From Isoetes taiwanensis (taxonomy: Eukaryota; Streptophyta; Lycopodiopsida; Isoetales; Isoetaceae), in the NCBI GenBank assembly GCA_021234155.1, contig JAJEKV010000059.1:188001-252000 (forward strand): DNA of 64,000 nucleotides, in the 5' to 3' direction. Below the pieces are notes generated by a model. The model was not told the DNA's origin, ran no database searches, and was given only the letters and a program-made list of their open reading frames with translations. The position numbers and the translations under genes are program-made. The number at the start of each line of letters is the position of its first letter. The stretch's first letter is position 1. Positions 10,691 to 23,438 of this stretch are shown one piece after another.

Positions 10691-13600
10691 CATGGGCGCC
10701 TAGAATGGGTACTTGTAATGCAGTTTGTAGATGGAATAAAAAGTTGGTAAATGTAATCATTTCTATGAGGTAATGGAGTGCGAAATGTGAAGGGTTTAGG
10801 GTTTGTGCGAAAGGGTTTAGGGATGTCAAGCATTAGGCATGGATGGGGTAAGAATAATGGAAATCCTAAAGTCCACTTGCCTTAAAAAATGCTTCTTCTT
10901 CTTAATCAACGCACGCATTGACCTACTTTACCTTAAACAAACCCTAAGCCCTATACATATGACATGGTTGATAGAATTACGTGCTTCATCTATGAGCTGC
11001 ATGTTACATCCTTCAAGTTCTTTAGAATTCATAAAATGCTAAGTCCTTGAATCCTAAACCCATAACCACATACCTTAAACCATGAGTCTATAAAACACTT
11101 TATGCAATATCATTTTTATTGTGTGATTAGCATGTAGATCTAATACATTTAATCTAATGTCTCCATTTTTAGAAGATTTAAATTTACTATCTAAACACAC
11201 AAATCCTAAACCACAAACCCTCAATCCTAAATCTATAGTGTGATGACATGGTTGATAGCGTTGCATGGTTGCATATTACATCCTCTAAGTTCTTCAAATT
11301 CAAGTCCCTACATAAACCCCTAAAACATATTAAGCATGCACATATTGTTATTTGGTAGTGTTTGGTATTGTTACCTTGGCCAGAATAGTTGTGAACCATC
11401 TTTTTAAAGAATAACAAAGGTGATTCAAGTTTTCACTTGAAATAACATCCATGTGGCGATTAGTAGTATGTCCACATATGTTCCTAGCCAATTACAACGA
11501 TATGCAAGGCATTTTGGTGGTGGTGGGGGGGGTGTGTTTGTTGTCTCCAAATTTCGAAGACTGACGTTGAACAATCTCCAGAGTTTTTAGTATATTAGAC
11601 ACACAATTATAGCCTAAAATTACATGTCTTTTCCAGTAAAAAAACAAAGCAAATTCATCCCAAAGATAATACAATAATTGTATCATTCTATTAAGGCTAT
11701 ACAATGATACAATAATTTTATGATTCATTCATTCTATAATGGCTATTATTCTATTAAAAAGGCTATACATCACATTTTGAATTTTGTTTCAGCACAAATT
11801 CAATATTCTCTTAATATTCTTATCTTGGCCTATGGCCTTGAATTGGCCCTAGGCATGCAAGAACAATCCATGGATTAATTCCACACCTGCAAAAACAATC
11901 TAGACGGTAGCTCGAACATGCAAAGAAGCTTAAACCATTTATCAGCATCACTCATAAAGGTTTTACTTAATAGTCTGCATCTACTTGCATCTATCCTACA
12001 TCACAATGTATTTGGGTTTATAATATCAGCTTGAGACTTGTGGATGCATGTTTGCTTTTGTATGACACTCCAGCCCATGTTCACAAAATCTGGCTAAATA
12101 TTCTAGATTGAGAAGCCCATTCCAAAATTGAAAGCAAAAGTTAGAATAAGAATCAGAATAAAGAAAGAGGTAAAGGTATCATTGGATGCAAGAATGTACC
12201 TAAGAAGGGCAGCTTCAGGTTGCTAGACAAAGATGAACCCCCGAAATCTTTCTTAGGCATAGATTCAAATTTGCAATAATATAAGCTCCATAGCTCTTGC
12301 ATTAGTGGCATTGGCAAATACCCATGACTCATAAGACATCAATTCAATGTTATATCTAAATGGCGCATTCACGGAACGATGGCTATATCGGTTGGGCAAC
12401 TCTTGACCTTTAAGCAAATGCATTTTCAGATGAAGTTCATTTCGGACCACCATAATTTTAAGAGAAGTTCCCCGATGGAAGCTTCCTTCCGAGAGTAATC
12501 GTTCAAGGACATAGGTTGTGGAATAAACAAAGAGATTAAATGCAAACAAATATTGAATGCAGAAAAAGGCATTCAAAATAAAACATTAGCTGGAATATAA
12601 ATACACCTATACCATTAAACTTTACCGAAACTGCTCCAAAGACTAAATGCCGGTGGGTACATCTAAGAAACTCTTGACGCTGCAAAAGATTCAATGAATT
12701 TAAAACATAAATTACATGCAGATAATAAAAGAAAAAATATAGAAATAATTGTTACGTTTACTAATGTAGGAAAAACCTTTACATTTTGCTTTAAACGGCA
12801 CTTCCAAGCAAAAGGGTGCTTTATCACACAATGGCTTACCGGGTCCATATCTTTGAAAAGAAAAAAAATGACATATGATCAAGCAAGTACATATTAGCTT
12901 CTAGAATCCAGATTGATAATAGTAATGTAAATAATGATATTTGAATATCTATTTCTACTTAAGCCGATGTATACTTACAAACTTTGCAACTCTGTAAGTC
13001 CCTAAGTGTCAAGAATCTCACCAGATGTAAAGTTCCAGCTTACTTTTCTGCAAATTCCAAGTGAACACAAAATGGGATGAGATATTGAAAGGTTTTTAAA
13101 CTGTTTATCAATCAAGAGAATATGAGTTGAGAGATGATGCTTACAGTTTTACAACAAAAATAGCAGGCCCATAAATAAATCGAACTTAAACCTATAGTTA
13201 TGCCACAGCTCAAAAACCATATCTTGTGCACAGGAGCCTCAGAATGCACTTTTGCCATGCCATCATAATCCATGACATTGTATTATTGAATGCAGAAGTT
13301 CCAAGAAAATGTCATTGCTAGGCACCACTGCCTTGTCAGTTTTTATCAAAAGCTTATCAAACAGGTTTGATCTATATCATTTACATTCCAACCAGAATGG
13401 AGATTAATCCAACGTTGACATTTGCAATCACCGAAATTTTGCTCCAATAAATATGATATACATGTTCAAACGAATGCTGAGAAAAATGCATAAATGTAGA
13501 AGTTAACAGCAAAAAAATAGAAAACCTGAAGATCATCTATATGCGTTGGCACACCTCATAGCCATCACCTCTTTCAAGAATTTTGTTTTCGAAAGAATTT

Positions 13601-13800
13601 TGTTCTCGAAATGAACTTCCTGCATAACCTCAGCATTATCTTCATGCATTGGCGACAATACAGATTCCATGAAGCGGCATCAAAAGCTTGCTACGGGTAC
13701 ATGTCTCCAGATGTTCCTTGCTTTTCTGCACCTGAAAAAACCCTTAAATAGTCAAGCAGATGCAGATCGACCTTGCATAGTCGAGTAAAAAAGGAGATAC
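10691..13800. other. About 3.1 kb without a recognised gene
   Basis: AT-rich sequence with only short, non-homologous open frames (for example 12,265-12,576 on the minus strand). No domain, repeat array or terminus was recognised. A Helitron interior is likely, given the 3' end at its left edge. Confidence 0.4.
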
Positions 13801-15027
13801 GAACCTTAAAGGCTCGGTTTCAAGCTCCAATAACTTCTTGCATATTGTAAATCAAAGCATCTCCACTATAGCGCTGGTCTAGCAACTCTGCCATAGCTGC
13901 ACCGAATGGAACGAAAGAGGGGCAAGGCTCTAAACAAAAAGTGACTGTGCGCCATAGCCAGACCAAAAAGGCCCTGTTCAAAATTGTCAGATGAGTTTCA
14001 TTTGAAAATAGAACAGGAGGATGTGCTTCCTCGTAATGCATTCCCTCAGTCTCCATCGACCGACTTCATCAACAGAACTCGCAATAAGGCTTATTTCAAA
14101 TGAGAGAGACGCACACGACCTGTCAGAGCTACAAAGGATCATGTTATATTCTGCAAAGGAGAGAGACAAAGCTACAAAGGATCATGTTATATTCTGCAAC
14201 ATGCTACACATTTGCTATATTTTGTAAAAAAAATGAAAGTTCAACAACGGTAGACTCACCTTTGGATTCGTTGCTGACTCTTGCTGAAAAATTGTGGCTG
14301 GGATTTTAGTAAATAGGCTTGGGACTGGTTTACAGTGCCCGGATCAGAGCGGAACCTATTGAGTAGAAAAGTTCAGTAGAACCTATTCAGCAGACCCGAG
14401 AAACTTATTCAGTAGAAAAACCAGTGGAACTCATTTCTATCAAATTAACCCAGGGATGCTTCAGTTAACAGAAACTCACTTTTGGATTCGCTGCTGGAAA
14501 AGTCTCTGGGGCTGGGCTGACCATATCAGAGTGAAATAAGCTATAAAAACCACAGTAAATCGAAACCACAGTAAGTTCGAAAAGCCATGAAACCTGTTTC
14601 AATAGGAAAAACCGATTATGCTTCAGTTTTCTGAAAATGCTTGGCAAAGAGGCGTGTACAGGGTATGAGATTGGAGTATGAGATTGCCGCTATCTACTCA
14701 CCTACCAAAATCCGACCCAAAGAGGGAAAAATTAGACCCAGCCGACAAACTCCTAATGCACGAAAATCCTGGAATAAGAATGAAGCTTCATTAGTTTCAT
14801 GAAAATAAGATGATTGCAGCAAGATCAGTCCCAGCTGTGAGCTCACCTTTGCAAGATTCGACCAAAGTGAGGCGCCAGAATGAGACCGTGAGGCGCCAAA
14901 ATTAAGAGGAGGAGGAGTCGAGGAAGTCCAGCAGCATGCCGTCCACATTTTTCAAATTCAAGTTCGGGGAATTCTTGCCATTCAATGCCGTCTGCCACCG
15001 TCCCGCTAGGGGAAACGCAGAGTGGAA

Positions 15028-15063
15028 GGGAACGCCGCATGCGGCGTAAGATGCGGCGTTCCC
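15028..15063. repeat. Hairpin, 13-bp perfect arms
   Basis: GGGAACGCCGCAT and ATGCGGCGTTCCC flank a 10-base GCGGCGTAAG spacer. Confidence 0.85.
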
Positions 15064-15091
15064 TGCACGGAATGCAACCCACTCCAAAAAT

Positions 15092-15125
15092 AAACAAGGT
15101 GCTGCGCACGGAGGGTTGCCCTCTA
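15092..15125 (+). repeat. 34-bp segment repeated inverted at 50,091-50,124
   Basis: AAACAAGGTGCTGCGC continuing into GGAGGGTTGCCCTCTA is the exact reverse complement of 50,091-50,124. It includes the small hairpin GAGGG-CAA-CCCTC (read on the opposite strand), recalling a transposon end. Confidence 0.8.
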
Positions 15126-15199
15126 GTGGCCTGAGGGTGTGTTTGCTTTTTTTTTTCTTCTAAAGCATCCACAACAGTTCCAAGACTTAGATATGGCAC

Positions 15200-16250
15200 G
15201 TTTAGGAATTATAGCCATATATGAGCATTGATGCAGGGGTGCGGTGCAGTTTCTATATTCTAAGTTTGGACTGGTGGATGGCCAAGACCAAGAGTGCTAA
15301 TCTAGAATTTCATTGACATGGTGTGAGAACCGGAAACAATAAAAGGGATTCTCATTTTGGTCTGTTGGTGGTTCGGAAATGCCACATGCACAAACCAACG
15401 ACACTAAAATGAGGCACAAGGATAATATTAAATATGTAAAGAGATTTATTTTATAAGTATGCTTGCAAAGATGCCAACATGATGTCACTTATGTATTGCA
15501 TTCGCACCATGAAGGATCAAAACAACCATGTCATATCAAAAAAAGATTTGTTGATTCGCAAACAATGGTAGAATAAAACAATCTAACTACTTTCTTATTT
15601 TCCCTAGATTTAAAATTCCTTATTTCTCTTAGATTTATAATTTGGTGCATAAGTGTCGATGCAAATAAAGCTATTAGCAAGACATAGCAGGTGCGTTGCC
15701 CTATCACAGCCGACCTTGAGAACGAGCCTGTAACAACATGTAACAAGTTAAAGACTTGGACCCCATGGCAATTTGACCAAACCTTTTATCAGGGCAAACA
15801 AACGCACACACCAGTTGCAACATAGCATGACGTACACGACCCACAACATTCATGATTCCAAATGCAACCAATTCTTTATTTCCATCAATATGGTAATCCT
15901 TGAGTGCTGCAAAGGTTCTTCCTATGGCAATTGCTTCCTAAAATGTACATCAAATTTGAGGGATCAATATATAGTTTGGTTCTTGATTCCTGAAAGAAAT
16001 ACATCAACTAACAACTAACAATCATTCGCATTTGATGAATGCACCAGCTTAAATAAAACTTTATAACATTCTTTAGCCTTCTTTTCTTTACATGGACTGA
16101 GGATTTTGAATGATAAAACTGTATTCTAGATTTGATTTTATTAATTCCATCATCATCATGTTTGTGCTCTAAAATACAAAGCCAAAGAAACAAAATGGAT
16201 AATTTGAATATCCTAATTTTGTCTATCATCCAGCGACTGCATCAAGCTCC
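15200..16250. other. No gene recognised
   Basis: AT-rich sequence with no recognisable coding region, repeat or terminus. Confidence 0.4.
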
Positions 16251-17330
16251 AAGGTAATGATAACGAGTCCCTCACGCCCATGTCCTTCAAAGAGACTCCA
16301 AATGCAGAAGCCACTTGCAATCAATGACAATTTTCTAAGCCTACACTCTCTTCCGTGGCAAAACATATATCACAATCCTCTTCTATCTCGAAGTATTAAG
16401 AAATCATCCCTCCGAGAGGTTTACAGGCGTGGTTCCACCGAGAGGATATAATTTGCTTAACCTATGCGCCAAATTGGTCCTCAACAACGAGATATACGCT
16501 AAAGCAACACAAAAAAGTTCCTCGAAACAGATAAAACCTTAAGTATAAACTTTTAAATATAAAGCCACAGATAGGCATAGATTATGGAGGATGATCCTGT
16601 TATTGTGCCATTGTTCCATTGTTATGTGAGCATCTAGCCTACCCTAATATCATCAGTAAAGCTATGTGAACTGCCACCCTACTAGACATCAGGCAACTAT
16701 AGTTTCACAAAGATCTGCATCAATTTTCTTTTTTGTACGTCATTGAACTTACCTCTTTTAGGGATCAAGTGTAAAACATCATATGCAATGATCTTTAAGG
16801 TGATCAATGTAGAAACAAAAATAGAATAGAATAGAAAATTGTACCACATCACAAAACCCCATCCTTAGAGAAATATTGAATAGAATAAGACAATTAAGAA
16901 CTCTTAAGATCTAAAGCCCGTGTCTTCTAAACACGGAAAAAGCCAAAGAACTCAAGCGAGACAATTTGAAAATCCAAATCTTTGTCATCACCGCATCAAG
17001 CTCAAAGATAATGACAATGAGTCCATCACACTTATGTGCTTCAGGGGACTTCAAAATGCGAGAACCACTTGTAATACAATGAAAATTCTCTCAAGCCACG
17101 CACTCTCTTCCTTGATAAACATTGCTAGTACTTGGCGACTTCAACCACAATTCTGCAATGGCACATAATTTGCTTAATATGCACAAGTTTTGGTCCTCAA
17201 CAACATGACATTTTGCTAGAGCCACGTTAGTTCCTTACCACGAATCTGGATGAGATATTTTAAGTACAAAGCCGAAACAGGCATATCGTGTTTACTATGT
17301 CATTATCATCAAGTATTTTGTTGTGCATCT
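16250..17330. repeat. Diverged direct duplication
   Basis: About 16,255-16,600 and 16,990-17,330 share an ordered series of similar phrases (ATGACAATGAGTCC, CACTCTCTTCC, AATTTGCTTAA, GGTCCTCAACAAC). This indicates an old direct duplication of roughly 330 bp at about 730-bp spacing. Whether it was once coding on the minus strand cannot be decided by eye. Confidence 0.6.
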
Positions 17331-17504
17331 AGCCTAACTTATGCCAGAAAAATGATTGCCAACCTAGCAAAAAATTGTGTCCCATATAATGGTTTTCTCC
17401 TAAAAGTTACAAATCAGTTTTCACATAGACCTCAATTTACATAGTATGCAAGAATGACAACTTAGCATTAAGGATCATCCTTCTTCATCTGCATCCTCAT
17501 TTAG

Positions 17505-17880
17505 CGGATGGTGAGCATAACCGGATTAGACTTTTTATTGGCGGCCGTGCTCTCATTGACCACTTTCAATGACCCATTTGCTTCAATAGTTTTGTCCGTA
17601 TTTTCTATCCCTTCACCCAACCCGATCTAGCTCCTTCCTTTACGAAGAACTCTATGTGATTCGACTTTCTAAAACCGAAGTTTTCAATGCTTTTTTACGT
17701 TCGGGGAACCTCGCTTGCAATACATTGACAACATCTGCGTCTTTTGCAAAAGGTCAAACGGTTTCTTACCCGACCTTTGTTTCCCCCGTTACATTAGCAC
17801 CTTTCTTGATCAACGGCTTAGCCAGCTCCACATGATTCCCTTGAGCGGCATAATGCGAGGGGTCATATCTTTCCTAGTTT
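17505..17880 (-). pseudogene. Ankyrin-repeat protein fragment
   Basis: Minus-strand translation gives an ankyrin unit, DPSHYAAQGNHVELAKPL followed by IKKGANV, matching the family pattern (T/D)PLHxAAxxGHxxxVxxLLxxGAxxN. After a glycine-lysine stretch comes a second unit remnant, PFAKDADVVNVLQ. Two in-frame stops lie between them (about 17,760-17,775), so the copy is dead. A lysine- and serine-rich tail (about 17,645-17,505, ending NPVMLTIR then a stop) may be the original C-terminus. Ankyrin repeats are protein-binding scaffolds; the parent protein cannot be named. The fragment directly abuts a PPR fragment in the same orientation. Confidence 0.65.
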
Positions 17881-17904
17881 GTACAGCTCGGCGAGGGCAT
17901 GAAG

Positions 17905-18950
17905 GTGGGCGAGGGTTGGTCTGTTCATGGATTAGTCTTCCCTGCTCCAAAGCCCCACGGCGCCACATGCCTTGACATACACGATAAAACAATCTTTGTT
18001 TGGTTTTATTCCCTCATGTTGCATCTTTTGAAAAGCTCTATGGCGGGAAGACCATCTCCCAATTCGCATATCCTGCTCCCCAAGCTACAATGTCTCTATT
18101 CGGCAACATATCAAAAAATTTTTACGTGCCTCATCCAGGTTTCCACATTTTGTATACATGTCTATCACCATTCCACTACTTTTAATACCTTCATGTACCT
18201 TCCTCCCCTGGTCTATGCATCCCAAGTGACCATATGCTTTCAAGGCGCTTTGAAAATGTATATTTATCCGGTTTAATGCCTTCCCATTGCATCCTCTCAA
18301 AAGTTTGATTGTCGAACATATTTAGCCATCTTTGCGCATATCCGGATATAATTGCACTCCATGATATTACATCTCGACTTGGCAATTTGTCAAAAACTTC
18401 ACATGCATCTTTTAGGCCTCCACACTTTACATACATGTCAACCCGGTGTATTTCCAATGACAATATTAAAGTGTATTCCACATTTAATAATATGATTGTG
18501 AATGAGCTTACCTAGATTAAGCTGATGTCACCGTGATTGACTTCAAAGCGGCAAGGTAAACATACTTGTTGCTTTCAATATTTGATAGATCCATCCTATG
18601 GTACAACTCAAGGCCTCTTCTCCCTTGGCCAAGCTTGGCATTGGTCGAGATGAAGCACACCATGTGTATTCACTTGGTTCTCGCAACTCTCTCAAATGCT
18701 TTACTTGCATCAAGTAGACATCCGTGAAAAGCAAATAAGCGGATAAGATGGTCAACCAAATTGGAACCTGAATCTAGTCCATGGCGCACCATAAGGACCG
18801 CATGTGTCTTGCATTCAAGACTGTTCCACTTTGTGCAGCCCTGTAGCAGCGTAATGCCTCCCTTACGGATATCCGAACTCCTTGCGGCTCATAAAACTTT
18901 GCAGCTTCAATAGCCATCTCCGGCTGTCCTCCACAACATTTGTTGAGATC
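17905..18950 (-). pseudogene. PLS-class PPR pseudogene (N-terminal part)
   Basis: Reading leftwards, the minus strand shows the opening of a plant PLS-type PPR protein. A leader (about 18,925-18,790) is followed by a first repeat (HLIRLFAFHGCLLDASKAFE), then [18 protein letters not shown] with [15 protein letters not shown] (18,440-18,340). A further unit has IDMYTKCGNLDEARKNF, and last comes KACGAVG/GALEQGRLIHEQ at about 17,960-17,905. Repeats lie in at least three phases with stops, so it cannot be translated as one protein. Intact relatives bind organellar RNA in plastids or mitochondria and guide editing or processing. The E/DYW end is absent; the sequence switches to an ankyrin fragment at about 17,900. 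Confidence 0.8.
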
Positions 18951-19424
18951 GCCAAAGCCCCCGATACAAAAAGAATCACTTAGAGAGAAGAATCTATTTC
19001 TAGGTTCCCTAGAATGCTCGAAGCTTTCTTGAAGATAATTTCACATTCATACCTGAAGAAATGACTACCATTTTTGGGCACGAACAGGTTCACGCATAAC
19101 ATAGGAAGTGAAATGTCATCAAATATCTTTGTGAAATATAACACATATCCAACTACCTTATATGGCGGGGATTTAGCGGCAAGGCTTTTTAAAACCATGT
19201 TCGGACTCCCCGAGTTCGAACATCGGTGGACCAACAAGGTTCGCAAGCCATTATCTGTCGCAATAACTTTGTAAGTCCAAGGAAAAAAGAATTACGCAAT
19301 CTTGACGAAAAATAAGCTATTGCACAATAATCCTATGCACAATAATCCTATGCTAGATTGCTCTTGCATTCATCCGCAATCATTTAGCCTTCTACATTCA
19401 TAATCTTTGTCTATCATATGGGTG
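18951..19424. other. Linker between two PPR fragments
   Basis: A minus-strand frame of 88 codons (19,246-18,980) is open but has no recognisable motif. It may be a diverged leader of the PPR fragment to its left. Confidence 0.3.
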
Positions 19425-20013
19425 CTAAGCGTAAACATTTTCCATCGCACATACCACGACCTCGGGATTAGGATATGAGTGGATAATTTCATCAAAACAT
19501 ATTTTTGCTAGTTTTGCATTACCATGTAGTGACATGAATTTAGTAAAGATGTCCGATAGCGACATTAAGGTGAATACAGATTCAAGAAGAATTTCCATTC
19601 GTTCAAGTGGCACTCGCTTGCGTCCAAGCGGATCAAGTACACAAGAATCGTAATGGGATATCGGGCATGATGCCATGGTCTTTTTCATTGATTTTGTAAA
19701 ATGACTGCCCTCATCCACCGGGCCTACACAAGCGCATGCCACAAGAATATTTGCAAATATCACCTCGTTTGGCTGAATTCTTTTTTTGTTCCATGTCCTT
19801 AATACACCGAAAAACTGAAATTGCATCTCCATTGTGTGCATACCACGAAATCATTGCACCCCAAGACACCTCATCGCGGAGTTTTGGCGGTTCGTTTTGA
19901 AAACCTTTTTGTGCCTCGCCCGGACATCCGCACTTCACATACATATCAACAAGAGTGTTCCCCAAGGTAGATTGGAGCTTTGGTCTGTCTTCCCAGTTAG
20001 CCGGTTCAAGCAT
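19425..20013 (-). pseudogene. PLS-class PPR pseudogene with E-domain remnant
   Basis: The minus strand carries a late PPR unit ([19 protein letters not shown] and EVSWGAMISWYAHNG, about 19,965-19,835). A typical last unit follows (QPNEVIFANILVACACVG). The start of an E domain comes next: HYDSCVLDPLGRKRV in place of HYxCMVDLLGRAGR, then SLHGNAKLAKICFDE. A frame change near 19,800 separates the two parts, and the E domain is degraded with no DYW. Intact members are organellar RNA-editing specificity factors. It begins abruptly at about 20,013, just outside the inverted-repeat element at 20,059, so its 5' part is missing. Confidence 0.8.
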
Positions 20014-20819
20014 CCCCGACCCACAACGCAGGTGACCGCCAATTTACAGGGAAGAATAGGTTTGTAGCAGTCACCAACATATCCTAGGGATATTCTAACA
20101 TATACCTAGGATATGCCAAAAACCCACATAAACAAGGGTTTGCCCCTCTAGGGGCAACCCAAAAAGAAGATATTTACCAACATTAAAGTTTAACCATTGT
20201 CAATATTAAAGTTCAACCATATATTTACATCATTTTTAATGTCATTTTTGTACCCCTCTTATTTCTTTCCCCAAATGACTTTTTTTTTTCAAGATTTTTC
20301 TATACCCTGCCTTTTTTATACCCCGCTTTTTCTTCCCACCCATATTTAAATTTTGAAATTTGGTACACACCTTTGAGCCGTAGATCCCGTTGTGCCACAC
20401 TCTTTGTTTCCAAAAGAAGATGCCATAGCCATAGCTCAAATGCTCGGACGCTCCCTACTTGATCCCTTCTTGATCCATAACCTCTGCGCCATTGTTCCCT
20501 TTTTGATCCAGCTTGAACCGGTCGATTTCTTGCACTTATGAACTCCAGCAAAGCGTTTAATTCCAGCCACGGTTCCACAGTTTGCCCAATCCTTGCTATA
20601 GCCAGTTCCACCCCCAATTCATTTTGCAAAGCTCTTGATTGCAGAAAATCTGAACAGGGCTTCAAGAACAGGGCTTCAAGGCCGGTCAGGGCTTCAGGGC
20701 CGGTCAAGGCTTCAAGCCCGCTTCCTGATCCCCGCCCTGCTGTGTCTGGGCATCCTCTTCTGCTTTACGGAGCCTCTCTCTCTCAGCATCCCGATGCAAC
20801 AAAGCCGCTTCAGTTATGA

Positions 20820-20995
20820 AGGCCTCTAGCCGATGATGAAAGGCCGATTCTGAAGGCCGATCTGAGGCCACTGAAACAAGGCCTATCTGAAGGCCAGTCT
20901 GAAACAAGTCCTATCTGAGGCCGAACTGAAACAAGGCCTATCTAATGCCGATCTGAAACAAGGCCTATCTGAGGCCGATAATGAAGGCCGATGAT
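20820..20995 (+). repeat. Degenerate tandem repeat, CTGAAACAAGGCCTATCTGA type
   Basis: About five imperfect units of 25-30 bp with the core AAGGCC(G/T)AT(C)TGA. Just upstream (20,655-20,720) a GGGCTTCA(A/G)GGCCGGTCA phrase is also repeated. A minus-strand frame at 20,707-20,300 is open for 135 codons but has no recognisable domain. Confidence 0.6.
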
Positions 20996-21161
20996 GATCA
21001 ACACAAATTATTATGAGCGTCTTTGTTCAAGATCTGTGTTTCAATCCGAAAAACAGAGCTTTTCATATTCTAAAGGGAAGAGAAACAGTTTTACCCTTTA
21101 TAAAAAGCTCCGCAAATTTGCTAAAGCTTCTAATGCCGGTGATGAAATCGGCGGTGCTTCG

Positions 21162-22844
21162 ATTGGCTCCCGAAATTGAGTTCGGGAGCCAGCCGGGTTC
21201 GCCCAAGCGAACCCAGGAAATTCGCCCAGGCGAACCCCAGGGATTCGCCCAAGCGAACCCGCCATGTTGACGTGGCGCCGCGGTGGCACTACCCACCGGG
21301 TTCGCCCAAGCGAACCCGAACCAGGGTTAAGCCAACCGTGCGAACTGGCAAACGCAGGGGCATTTATTACCCCCTGCCGGGGTTCGCCCAAGCGAACCCA
21401 CCGGCGGGGGCTACAGTCAGATTTGCCAGGGGCATTTATTGCCCCCTGCCGGGTTCGCCCAAGCGAACCCACCCGCGGGGCCATCAGGTGGGATTTCCAT
21501 TCTGCCATACCTAACACGTGCTACCGGGTTCGCCCAGGCGAACCCGCCATAGCATGCATCTTTGGCCCGTGGAATTTGCCCACCGGAATTAATATAAGGC
21601 ATTAATTTGTTCTCTGATCGAGGCGTTCAGGCAAAGACAGAGAACAAAGCTTCGGGGAAGCCTTTCTCTGGGCAGCCTGAGCTTCCGAGAAGATGCAGAT
21701 GAAGATTCAGAAGATTTTTTGTGGGTCGATATCCCGTTTTCGTCTCTGCACAGTGAAAATTGAGAAGAAATGGGCATCAATCGGCCCCATCAAAAGGGGT
21801 TCTATTTCCAGCGCCAGTTCTACCTCCATAGCTTCCAATTCTGGCAAAAAAAATCCATCGCAGATCGTCTTCGTGGGTGTATCACAAGACTGAAGGCTGC
21901 TACCTGGGCCATTCTGGCATGCCACTATCGCCCAAAAAAAATCAAGGAAAAGCTCAAATGCATAAGAAAAAAAGATGGCCATTTCCTCTGCTGCCCCAGT
22001 GCTTCGTTCCGGCCAATCTTTTCTAACAAATCTGCTCATTTTCTCTGTTATAGGATAACTCCTGTTTCGAATTGTATTGCATGTTTTTGGGCTTTTTATT
22101 TTCGCTGCTTCTTTTTTCCAATCTCATCGTTTTTGGATCAGTTAGCAGTATCCATATATTGATATTAATTTGATCTTTCGGATCAATTCGCATGTTTTGA
22201 ATCTGCAACAATGTCTGCAGCAGATTCATACCCGTTTTACATGTATATAGATCATCAATGCAAATAAAATTTCCATTAAATCATTCGCAAGTTTCATTCT
22301 TGATGCGCCGGATTGGAGCAATAATTTTGAAGAAAAAAAGGAACAACCCAATTGCAGATTTGATGATGCACGAAACCGAAAAGAGAACCGAAAAGAGATG
22401 ATGGTCGGAAATGGATTAAATGGTTATTCTTTGAACGTAGGAGCCAGGCCTGAGGGATCTAAGAACTCCAAGATGCCCGTTCATCTGTTTCCGGCGATTT
22501 CTTTCCACGGCAATGTGGATCTGCCTCTGGCTTTCCATTCGTTGAAAATGCCTGCGGTAGGCAGGCCGTGGACCTGCCACCCCGCCCCCTGCCACGCTAT
22601 TCGGTTCGCCCAAGCGAACCCGGCTGCGCCAATCCGACCCCGCTGACGCCTGACACTTAACCCGGGTTTGGGTTCGCCCAAGCGAACCCGGCAGCAATGC
22701 CACGTGGGCGATTGCGCCCGCGAACTTCGATGCCACGTCCCCAGCGGGTTCGCCTGGGCGAATCCGGAGGGTTCGCCTGGGCGAATTTTCGGGGTTCGCC
22801 TGGGCGAACCCGCTTGGCAGTTTGACTCAATTTCGGGAGCCAAT
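21162..22844. repeat. Inner inverted repeat with twelve GGGTTCGC hairpin units
   Basis: 21,162-21,262 and 22,744-22,844 are imperfect inverted repeats (outer edge ATTGGCTCCCGAAATTGAG). Inside and near them are twelve copies of a 20-base hairpin, GGGTTCGC-CCAA-GCGAACCC, or CCAG/TGGG loop variants. Seven lie at 21,195-21,545 and five at 22,602-22,811. The last three are in reverse orientation, as expected from the inverted repeat. Between the clusters (about 21,560-22,590) only weak frames are seen. Confidence 0.85.
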
Positions 22845-23040
22845 AAAGTGGGCGTGAAATCGGCCGGTGATGAAATTCTGCATCCACATCCTAAAATCGG
22901 CTACAAAAAATGGCAGATGGGAATGGCGGAAGGTCAGAAGGAAATGAGCGGCCGTCTGTTATGAGCGGCATGAGCACAAGGCTGAGAAGAACTCAGAGGC
23001 GTTGGGAAAGGAAAGTCTGCTTGGAAGCATAGATAGGAAG

Positions 23041-23326
23041 TCTGAAGCTCACCATTATCTTGTTCGACAATTCAGCGGCTGCCTCAGCGGCAACAATCAA
23101 GAATAGCTTAGCTCGAGTGCTGCTGGAGTTCCGGCATCTGGCTGATAGGCTTAGTGGCGTTAACGAGCATCCTGAGAGGGGCTGCATACTGCTAACCGAC
23201 AAGGGCGTATCCTTCGAGCAAGCCATAGCCGCTGGCTGCACGGTGGAGGACATTGTGAGAACCAGGGATTTTACTGGTCTGCTGCCCGAGGTTAAAACCA
23301 ATGCTGAGAAGCTCTTCTTCGTCAAG
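23041..23326 (+). pseudogene. BAHD acyltransferase exon fragment
   Basis: The translation contains NSLARVLLEFRHLADRLSG, close to the BAHD N-domain pattern (SLxxxLxxFYPLAGRL). It continues with GCILLTDKGVSFEQAIA and GCTVEDI, matching the conserved stretch after it, and a Pro-Glu-Val-Lys end. BAHD enzymes move acyl groups from acyl-CoA to alcohols or amines in the cytosol (for example hydroxycinnamoyl transferases). Only about 90 of some 430-450 residues are present; the HxxxD and DFGWG motifs are absent. The fragment ends at GTCAAG followed by GTGAGC, a good donor, so an exon with its splice site was captured. Upstream is an unrelated 42-codon frame. Being inside the 20.06-23.66 kb inverted-repeat element suggests transduplication. 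Confidence 0.75.
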
Positions 23327-23438
23327 GTGAGCGGTAGATCCATGGCAAATAACTCCAGCTCTCTAAGTCTAATGACCCCTCTCTGATGATTTTGACACAG
23401 TATACTTCAAGGTCTCTGATGATCTCGAAGGTCTTATG

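Larger units (their letters stand above)
13801..15200 (-). other. Possible leader-exon remnants, product unknown
   Basis: The minus strand near 14,840-15,000 is less AT-rich and has a plausible donor (GTGAGC at about 14,850) and acceptor (TATTCCAG at about 14,775), suggesting remnants of a spliced transcript. No family was recognised. A local direct duplication of about 30 bp (AGCTACAAAGGATCATG type) lies at about 14,127-14,202. Confidence 0.25.

Noticed and set aside
20300-20707. 135-codon minus-strand ORF inside the inverted-repeat element
   Set aside because: Partly built of the GGCTTCAAGGCC repeat and lacking any recognisable domain; not strong enough to list as a gene.
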